Of a DNA stretch of 64,000 nt, positions 57,300 to 64,000 are shown piece after piece (the stretch's first letter is position 1; each line of letters starts with the position of its first letter). Below the pieces are notes generated by a model. The model saw nothing but the letters and a program-made list of their open reading frames with translations. It was not told where the DNA came from and searched no databases. Source of the DNA: Sorex araneus (Eukaryota; Chordata; Mammalia; Eulipotyphla; Soricidae); assembly GCF_027595985.1 (NCBI RefSeq), contig NC_073304.1, positions 48,401,137-48,465,136 on the forward strand. Direction: 5' to 3'. Both the position numbers and the translations under genes were made by a program.

Positions 57300-57770
57300 T
57301 AGAGCCAAGAGATGACTGAATTACTAAGGCACCCACCTTGCAAACGTTAAGGGTGTGAGTTCTAGACTCAGTACTGACACATGCACAGAGTAAGGTTTTG
57401 GAAGCTCTAGTGTTTGTACTTGGCAGCTCTGTGCTTCCGGTCACCATAAACAACTTCCAAGTGCACAGCAGCCAGGTGTGTGCAAGCCCAGCAACTAAAG
57501 GGTACAAATGCCAGCAACACTGAGATCAGGGACTTCTACATGTTCGTGCAGTGCAGCACATTATCAAATTATGCGTGAGCCCCACTACTAAAGGCACACC
57601 ATGCTGGGAAAACACCATGGGAGTGTGTGTGAGCAACACAACTTGATGTATGACCCCCATCAAGAAGCAGTACTAAATGTACAAGACCCACAACTAAGAT
57701 CTGTGCAAATCTTGATCATTGCAACAACACCAGCAGAGGAAAGGCAAGGAGCAGAATAAAGGACTGTGCC
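57300..57770 (+). mobile_element. Candidate older tRNA-derived SINE, extended body
   Basis: GAGATGACTGAATTACTAAG and GTGAGTTCTAGACTC occupy A- and B-box positions with tRNA-like spacing. A longer body follows, with words such as CCAGGTGTGTGCAAGCCC and GTGAGCCCCACTACTAAAGG. It does not align with SOR beyond the head. Boundaries are guesses. Confidence 0.3.
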
Positions 57771-58594
57771 TGATTAGATATCTAAATATGGCCTACGTAT
57801 GACTAGCTATTAAGGAATGAATATTAATTTTGTTAGTGACATTATGGATTATGCCAAGTACTCAGGAGAATCCCCATATCCCTTTAATCCCTGTCTTTGT
57901 CCAATGCTGTCCTCAATAGGTTCTTTCCATTGACTCTACAAATCTATCCCCTGTCACAAATTCGCTGCCTCTATACAGCTTCCCCAAGTCTAATGCTGCA
58001 GATTCTTAAATCTCCTACTGCTAAATTCCTTTGCATTAACATTTTCAGGAGACAAGCCTGGGAATCAACAGGAAACAATTTCAAAAAGGTAATCAAAATA
58101 ACTATCTATAGAGGCTAGGCTATGTCTGAGAAAATACAAGGCAATGGTGAGGTATAGCAGGATTAAAAAGGACAGGTCAGCCTTTATCTATAAGACCTGA
58201 AGGGGACAAGGATTACAGTTACTAGAAACCAATCACAACCTTAAAGTTGTGATCCTATGCCAAGCAATGGGAAAAAAGAGATACATGAATATTCCTATTT
58301 CTGTCTTGCAGGTTATTTATTCCCTTTGGAAAGACCCAGCTGAAGTCCAGAAAAGAGGTCATGGGATTCAGAGACAAGATATGACAGAACTTACCAGAAG
58401 GCAAAAGGAATATAAATAGCCCACAGAGAGAGGTTTGTACCAAGCAAATCATCCCTCCAATGCTGATTATGGTCCTGTCCCCTCTCTCACATGTTGGGAC
58501 CTGCAAGAGTCAGCATGAGAAGCTGGAACTTAAAATCACAAACCTGCATCTAAATAGAACCTCTCATATATCCTATGGATGGTCTTAAAAAAAC
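57771..58594. other. Unique sequence
   Basis: No feature recognised. Confidence 0.4.
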
Positions 58595-58725
58595 TAACTT
58601 CTTGAATGGTGATGGTGAGACACTGGTAGAGGAAAGGGGGCACTCAAGTGGAGCATGTGATCTTGTGATCTTGGAACACTGTATGCATGAAACTCTATTA
58701 TGAACAGAAGAAAGGAACGGGGGGT
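58595..58725 (+). mobile_element. L1 3'-end-like fragment
   Basis: TGGTGATGGTGAGACACTGG and CTTGGAACACTGTATGCATG then AAACTCTATTATGAACAG resemble the L1 tail at 36940-37000. Confidence 0.5.
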
Positions 58726-58742
58726 GAAAGGAGAGGAATTTC

Positions 58743-58858
58743 CATCTTCCAATTTCCAGCTTTCTTGTTAGGGGATATATAAGCTCCCACTTGTCATGAT
58801 TTCTGTTACCTGCAACTAATGTCACTCCAGGAAATATCATGTAGCCAACCCTGAGTTG
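58743..58858 (+). repeat. 115-bp direct repeat, copy A
   Basis: Starts CATCTTCCAATTTCCAGC, includes GGGGATATATAAGCTCCCAC and TGTTACCTGCAACTAATG, and ends CCCTGAGTTG. About 90% identical by eye to 59918-60031. Confidence 0.9.
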
Positions 58859-59015
58859 AGGAAGGAAGGAAGGAAGGAAGGAAGGAAGGAAGGAAGGAAG
58901 GAAGGAAGGAAGGAAGGAAGGAAGGAAGGAAGGAAGGAAGGAAGGAAGGAAGGAAGGAAGGAAGGAAGGAAGGAAGGAAGGAAGGAAGGAAGGAAGGAAG
59001 GAAGGAAGGAAGGAA
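58858..59015 (+). repeat. (GGAA)n array, 158 nt
   Basis: Nearly perfect GGAA units starting at the last base of direct-repeat copy A; the equivalent position after copy B has no array. Confidence 0.97.
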
Positions 59016-59334
59016 TTTTAACCTCACCAAGTCTCTAACTCTCATATCCTTAGTAAGACAGAAAGATTCACCCAGACTTCCTAGTACTGTTGTATGGCTT
59101 ATATTAGTTTTTTCCTGTAGCCTATTTCTCTTTTTCTAATTCTTATAATATCCCAAATTCTGAGGAAATAGTTGCTGTACTTCCTCTATATTGACAAATG
59201 CAAAAAAAACTAAAGGCCAAAATCCTGTAGGAGTGAATACACTGTTGACAGAGAGAAAATGTCAATTCAAAGTCATTTTAGACAATTTGATTTTCTCTGC
59301 CTTAAGCTGGAAAAAGCATAAATATATTTAAAGA
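59016..59334. other. Unique sequence
   Basis: No feature recognised. Confidence 0.4.
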
Positions 59335-59478
59335 TTCGAAGCCTTAGAAGCTTGCAAACCAAGTGTGGCCCAGCCAGTTGGAAATGCAGATTCTCTAGCT
59401 CCACACAGCCACCACCTGAAGTTCATTTTAACAAGATTTCTAAGTGATTCATAGATCAAAGTTTGTGACTCCTGAGTT
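59335..59478 (-). mobile_element. MER5-type hAT MITE fossil, antisense
   Basis: TTGGAAATGCAGATTCTCTA, ACCACCTGAAGTTCATTTTA and AACAAGATTTCTAAGTGATT follow the reverse of MER5A, ending in a degraded CAAAGTTTGTGACTCCTG terminus. Confidence 0.6.
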
Positions 59479-59917
59479 TGATCAAAGGGAATCCCAGAGA
59501 ACATCTACATTCTGGTTAAACTATATCACTTTAATAGCTGAGGAAACTGATCTCTGAAAGAACATAAATTGTCTGGGACTGATGTCTTCCCAAGGTGAAA
59601 GTTTTCTTGGGAAGAAAAACTTTCTTGCTCTACAAGGTGCAAGTACTCAATTGTTTGCCCAGTGCCCCTTGAAGTTTTGAGTGGACAGTGGTAACTGCTT
59701 GGGAAGATTTTTTTGTAATATTTTGCTTTCCTAGTAAAGTGGGACATGGCTGTACCCCCTTTTCTGTTTGTCCGGCCTGCATAGCTGTGGAATCTGAAGT
59801 TGCAGAGAGGCATCTTCTAACAAAGCTACAACCATAAGTATAAAAGTGCCATATGCCAAGGGATATAGAATGGAGAGAAACAGAACTTGGTCCTGGATGG
59901 CACCATTCAGCTAGCCA
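59479..59917. other. Unique sequence between direct repeats
   Basis: No coding motif in the 95-111-codon antisense frames; no repeat recognised. Confidence 0.4.
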
Positions 59918-60031
59918 CATCTTCCATTTTCCAGCTTTCTTGTTAGGGGATATATAAGCTGCCACTTTTCATGATTTCTGTTACCTGCAACTAAATGTTA
60001 CTCCAGGAAATATGTAGCCAAACCTGAGTTG
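59918..60031 (+). repeat. 115-bp direct repeat, copy B
   Basis: Partner of 58743-58858, offset 1,175 bp. Contains GGGGATATATAAGCTGCCAC, a TATA-like core. Confidence 0.9.
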
Positions 60032-61459
60032 CCAGACCAACATAAGGATTCATGAGTCCTGAGTCCCAATTCAGGTATTTTTCCCCTAAATCCCTTCTAT
60101 TCTTAAGTCTGGGAAATCTCTTCCTGAGTCAGTTTTTTAAAAACACACTAATAAACACATAAATTTGAATAAACACATAAAAAATGAATCAAGAAGTACT
60201 AATGTGAAGATGCACTTTGCATGGAAAGAGAGGTGTTATGGAAACTCTCAGAAAGTTGAAAATATTTTAGAGACAGATGATGCTGCATGCATCTGTTTAC
60301 CCAAATTTTAGAAAGGAAGACAATGAAGAGCTGAGTGAGTAATAGTAGAATCTTCATTAGAGAAATTCCACAGGCCATTTGTGCACCAGGAGGTCTTCTG
60401 ATATGTAAGATTTAAATAAATGCCAGACACAATTCCTGTACAGTGATGCTGCCACCAAATGTCATATTGATTCATCAGTGTCTACAAATTTCATTAATAT
60501 AGATTTACTGAGCTAAAAAATAGATGAATTTGTATCTAACCACAGAGTATGTTCCCAAATTTACTTTACAAAAAAACATTAAACAGAATAAATGCACCAA
60601 AATTCATTAAGTCCAGAATGATCGCAAGAGAAAATGAAAGAGAGAGTATACTCCCAAATAAGAAAAGCTTTTAGAATCCAGACCATGCACTGGAGAAAAT
60701 GCCAACTATGACTGAGTCCAGAGAAGATTTGAAATAGATATGGCCATTTGGTCCAGAAGTTGATAGAACAGGACAGATATACCAAAAACAGGCTATGAAA
60801 ACCTAAGGAGAGTTGCATATAGGCAATCACCAAAAGCATAAGTCTATTCCACTTAGCAAAATATGAGTTTATCAGACACTGGGCTTTCATAATCATTTTG
60901 TTTGGATAAAGTAATTTTTCAGCCTTGCCTTGCTATAGCTGTGTCAGATGGTTTTGATCCCATTTTACAGATGAGAAATTAGGAGACTTGCTCAAGGTCA
61001 CAGCCCAACAAGCAGAAAGAAACCCATAAATCCAGGTGGACTTGACTATGTTTCTCTAATCTCAGTGACACTTTCACACATATTCATTTCCTTAGTATTT
61101 GGTGATCAATATAGCACTCATTTCATGTCTTTTCTTACCTCTTATTTCTGATATCAGCTTAAAAGTTATTATTTCAAAAGTATTTCCTATCCCAGACACG
61201 GGCTCCATTTTATAAGTCCTCATGAAGCTGTATCTTTTCAACACATAAGAATTTCATTGACTCATCAACGGGTTAAGCTAGATAATGACTTTTATATATT
61301 ATGTTGCTGACAAGGGGTGATTTGATGTCATATTTAAGAAGTGGAAGAACATATTCTACCACTTGAAAGTCTCCATCACCTCTTCCTCAACATCTACCCC
61401 AAATAAACAGGTGTGAGGGAGACAAGCACACAAGTATCTCTGTGCTACTCCTTTTCTTT
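60032..61459. other. Unique sequence with one MIR
   Basis: At 60945-61060 an antisense MIR is visible (CCCATTTTACAGATGAGAAA, GACTTGCTCAAGGTCACAGC). Nothing else is recognised. Confidence 0.5.
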
Positions 61460-61595
61460 CCCTCTTTGGGGGTGGATATCTCCCATGCAGTGCTCAGAAG
61501 GCCTGGGAGAAGTTGGGGAAGAATATCTAATATTCAGGACCAAACTGGGGTGAGCAGCATACACCTTAACCCCTATATTATCTCTCCAACCCCTC
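61460..61595 (-). mobile_element. SOR SINE, antisense, diverged
   Basis: TTTGGGGGTGGATATCTCCC, CATGCAGTGCTCAGAAGG, then AACCCCTATATTATCTCTCC head complement; internally shortened. Confidence 0.65.
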
Positions 61596-61649
61596 CCCTT
61601 CTCTCTTAAAACCAGAATAAAGCCCTAGCCCATTCCAATGTAGAACCTT

Positions 61650-61770
61650 TTTATTTTTTTGAGCAAGAGCTCCATGAAGTCAGGTGATCTCTGTCTTGTT
61701 AACCTTGAATCACCACACCTAGCCCAATGCTTAGCCCTTAGTCAGCCACCAAGTATTTGCGAGATGAATG
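61650..61770 (+). mobile_element. L2/MIR 3' end
   Basis: TCTGTCTTGTTAACCTTGAA, CCTAGCCCAATGCTTAGCCC and CAAGTATTTGCGAGATGAATG match the common 3' end of L2. Confidence 0.6.
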
Positions 61771-61830
61771 AATGGATGGATGGATGGATGGATGGATGGA
61801 TGGATGGATGGATGGACGGACGGACGGATG
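61764..61830 (+). repeat. (TGGA)n/(CGGA)n microsatellite
   Basis: Tetranucleotide array grown from the GAATGAATG tail of the preceding L2 fragment. Confidence 0.95.
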
Positions 61831-62816
61831 ACTTGAACTTCCAATTTACTGCATCTCTAACATATCAATCTGTTTCTTCTCATAAAATAATCACATGCTT
61901 CTTTGGACATTCTCTTCTTTCTATCTGCGACATCTATAATCCTTAAAGCACCTCTAAACTTAGAATTTTTACAGAGTGAGTATCAAGTTAGGTCAGGCCA
62001 GGTGAAGTAATTCTATGGAACATATTAAGACTCTGTTCAATCTGGCATTTTTAACCTACTTCAGTTAAAGTCTAAATTTTCCACCAGTAGTCAATGGTCA
62101 GAATAGCTTCTTCTTCAACCTCCCCCAAACTTATCCTCATCACAGTCGGGACATCTGGAACTAGCTAGAGGAAGAAAAAAACTAAAGGCTGTGGACCTGG
62201 TTTTTGTCATTGAAAACTCAGTTCAAAGCAAGAGGTTGAACTTGGCTGACACAGGAATGCAGTGGCTTTCCGTTGTTTATTCTCAGGAAGAGCTAGGACA
62301 TTTGGGCAAATCCCACAATCAGAAGAGAATTACAAAACTCATTTCCCAGGTGCTAAGGCTTGTGAATTGCCTTTTCAGTTGCTGCTGGGTGTGATCCAGC
62401 ATTTGCTAAGGTAAAATACCCACCAAAAGAGTACATCACCATCTCTGCACCGGGTTTGGGGGAAGGGGGGTTTAGGTCAAATGGCAAGGCAGAACTGATT
62501 CAAAATGCTATCCAGTGGTTCATGAAAACTTAACTCTTTAAAATTGGAACATTTGGGAGAAATTGATGGCAATCAGAATCCCTCTCCCCAGTACAACCAA
62601 AATGTACATAATCCTTGAAATTGTTCATATAACTTCAGGGGCACACATCTCTGGAGCCTATCCATGAACCTCTCTGCTCATGAGCCTCAGATTAATTGCC
62701 ACCAATATGATAGAACATGTAAAATCCTGAAATGTTTTGGATTTTATGCCCATAGGCAAGGAAAGTCAAACTGAGCATGGCATGGAATGAAAGGAAAGGA
62801 AATTAGTTGTTTATGT
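61831..62816. other. Unique sequence
   Basis: No feature recognised; G-run GGGGGAAGGGGGG at 62459-62470. Confidence 0.4.
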
Positions 62817-62970
62817 TGGTTTTGGGGTAAAGGAGTGTTGGGTCACACCCAGCAGTGCTCAAGAATTATTCCAGGCTCTGTGCTCAGGGGAGCATATGCA
62901 GTGTCGTGGATCAGAGTTACCATCATGCAAAACACAGGCTTTAACTCCTGTATTATACTCCAACCCTGCT
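62817..62970 (-). mobile_element. SOR SINE, antisense
   Basis: GTTGGGTCACACCCAGCAGT, GAATTATTCCAGGCTCTGTG, GTATTATACTCCAACCCTGC; B box degraded. Confidence 0.8.
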
Positions 62971-63041
62971 TGCGTTATTTTGATTTTATGCTCTGTTTGC
63001 TACTTGAATTTTGGCAGAAAAGTAGATATAGATACTATTTG

Positions 63042-63226
63042 AGGGGCCAGAGTGATAGCGCAGCAGGTAGAGTATTTGCCATGCATGCAGCCAAGCTGGG
63101 TTCAATCCCCAATATCCTCATATGGTCCTCCCATGCACTTCCAGGAGTACTTCCTGAGCACAGAGCCAGGAGTAAACCCCCGAGCATCACCAGGTATGAC
63201 CCAAAAAGCAAAAAAAAAAAAAAGCC
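63042..63226 (+). mobile_element. SOR SINE, young
   Basis: GAGGGGCCAGAGTGATAGCG head, B box GGTTCAATCCC, core CATATGGTCCTCCC, GGTATGACCCAAAAAGC and A14. Confidence 0.9.
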
Positions 63227-63544
63227 AAAAGAAAAGTTTAAAAAGATAATATTGAATTTTCTGTGCTTTTTAATCTAAAGTAATTTTGTTATTTTAGATG
63301 CATTAATAATTGATTATTTGGAATTTAATCTGCTCATGAAATAATAATACTTGGTAAATTTAAAGGTATAATCTTCGAGACAATTAAATATTTATTAGCT
63401 GAATTTACTTTAAAACAATGTATATTTGTTGTGGGAAACAAAATTCCAAAACCTTCTTGTTTTTTTAAAGAATTTAATTTTAGGTTACTGTCTAAGTACT
63501 CAATTGTAAGTGCTCTCATTAAATAATGAACTGTATTTTTATTT
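63227..63544. other. AT-rich unique sequence
   Basis: No feature recognised. Confidence 0.4.
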
Positions 63545-63640
63545 TTTTCTTTTATTTATTTATTTGGTTTTTGAGTTACTGTGAGATAGAGTTATAAAGC
63601 TGATCATGTTCGGGTTTTAGTCATACACTGATGAACTGTA
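63545..63640 (-). mobile_element. L1 3'-terminal fragment, antisense
   Basis: GAGTTACTGTGAGATAGAGT, TATAAAGCTGATCATGTTCG and GGGTTTTAGTCATACACTGA are the reverse of the L1 tail; T-rich tail complement at the left. Confidence 0.6.
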
Positions 63641-64000
63641 TTTTCTTTTAACTCCTTGGTCTCTCTGAAATTTATATGTCTAAAAGGAAGATTTGAGCTT
63701 TCCCTTCTATTCTCTCAAGACCTGCTCTATTGTTATAGTCATTTGGGGAAGTAGCATCAGAAGCACAGAGAATGTTCCTACTCTCAGCACCAGCTCTATT
63801 CTCTTCCCAGCCTTGTAGTAAATTCTGCCTTACTATTTCCTTTAAAATGGTAGTGGCTTTATGAATGTCATAACCTCACACTTGTACCCCTTTGATTGAT
63901 CTTAAGTCTATTCCACATAGGAGGAATAGACACTGACCATTTAATTAAACTATGAGCACTGTAACTTCACCGTAGTCCACAGTCAAGCGGCCTCATATGA
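63641..64000. other. Unique sequence to window end
   Basis: No feature recognised. Confidence 0.4.

Overview
This 64-kb window looks like nuclear DNA of a soricine shrew, most likely Sorex (S. araneus or a close relative). The diagnosis rests on about thirty copies of a tRNA-derived SINE of the SOR type: GGGGCTGGAGTGATAGCACA head, GGTTCGATCCC-like B box, CATATGGTCCCC core, GTGTGACCCAAAAAGCAAAA tail. It also rests on an RTE-type LINE fragment matching the shrew element known as RTE1_Sar. I find no convincing protein-coding exon, no functional tRNA or rRNA gene and no CRISPR array. The long open frames are LINE remnants or translations of microsatellites. The window is intergenic or intronic; the sequence does not say which.

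Layout. 1-5 kb: an L1-tailed element cut by the window edge, an L1 3' end, MIR and LTR fossils, and two RTE-tailed elements facing each other tail to tail (3708-4605). 5-10 kb: an MLT1-type LTR, SINEs, microsatellites and a mammalian-wide L1 3' end. 10-22 kb: mostly unannotatable unique sequence with a few MIR/hAT fossils and a long GGAA array. 22-28 kb: a degraded ancient L1, an RTE-tailed SINE with target-site duplication (TSD), and a 5'-truncated antisense L1 with TSD. 31-37 kb: an antisense MLT1 LTR, a 715-nt pure purine tract, and an L1 with two nested insertions. 38-44 kb: scattered SINEs, one carrying a perfect hairpin. 44-47 kb: an old L1 that keeps ORF1 and the endonuclease but jumps straight to a 3' UTR. 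47.6-50.3 kb: a young L1 with a classic 5' inversion (twin priming) and exact TSDs. 52.6-54.2 kb: an L1 3' end that carried its 3' flank with it (3' transduction); the cargo is the 3' end of an RTE coding region, and the whole insert is bounded by a perfect 16-bp TSD. 54-64 kb: unique sequence, GGAA and GA arrays, a 115-bp direct repeat, MER5-like and MIR/L2 fossils, and SINEs.

How the parts relate. Two LINE machineries have been active here. L1 made the truncated, inverted and transducing copies, and by inference from their A-rich tails also the ordinary SOR SINEs. An RTE LINE is represented by its own coding fragment and by at least four non-autonomous elements whose 3' tails copy the last codons of the RTE ORF. 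The RTE is the most interesting biology: its peptide resembles nematode RTE proteins, and RTE1_Sar has been reported as horizontally transferred between parasitic nematodes and the common shrew (Dunemann and Wasmuth, Mobile DNA 2019, recalled from memory). All family names are assigned from recall and by comparing copies within the window; no database search was run.
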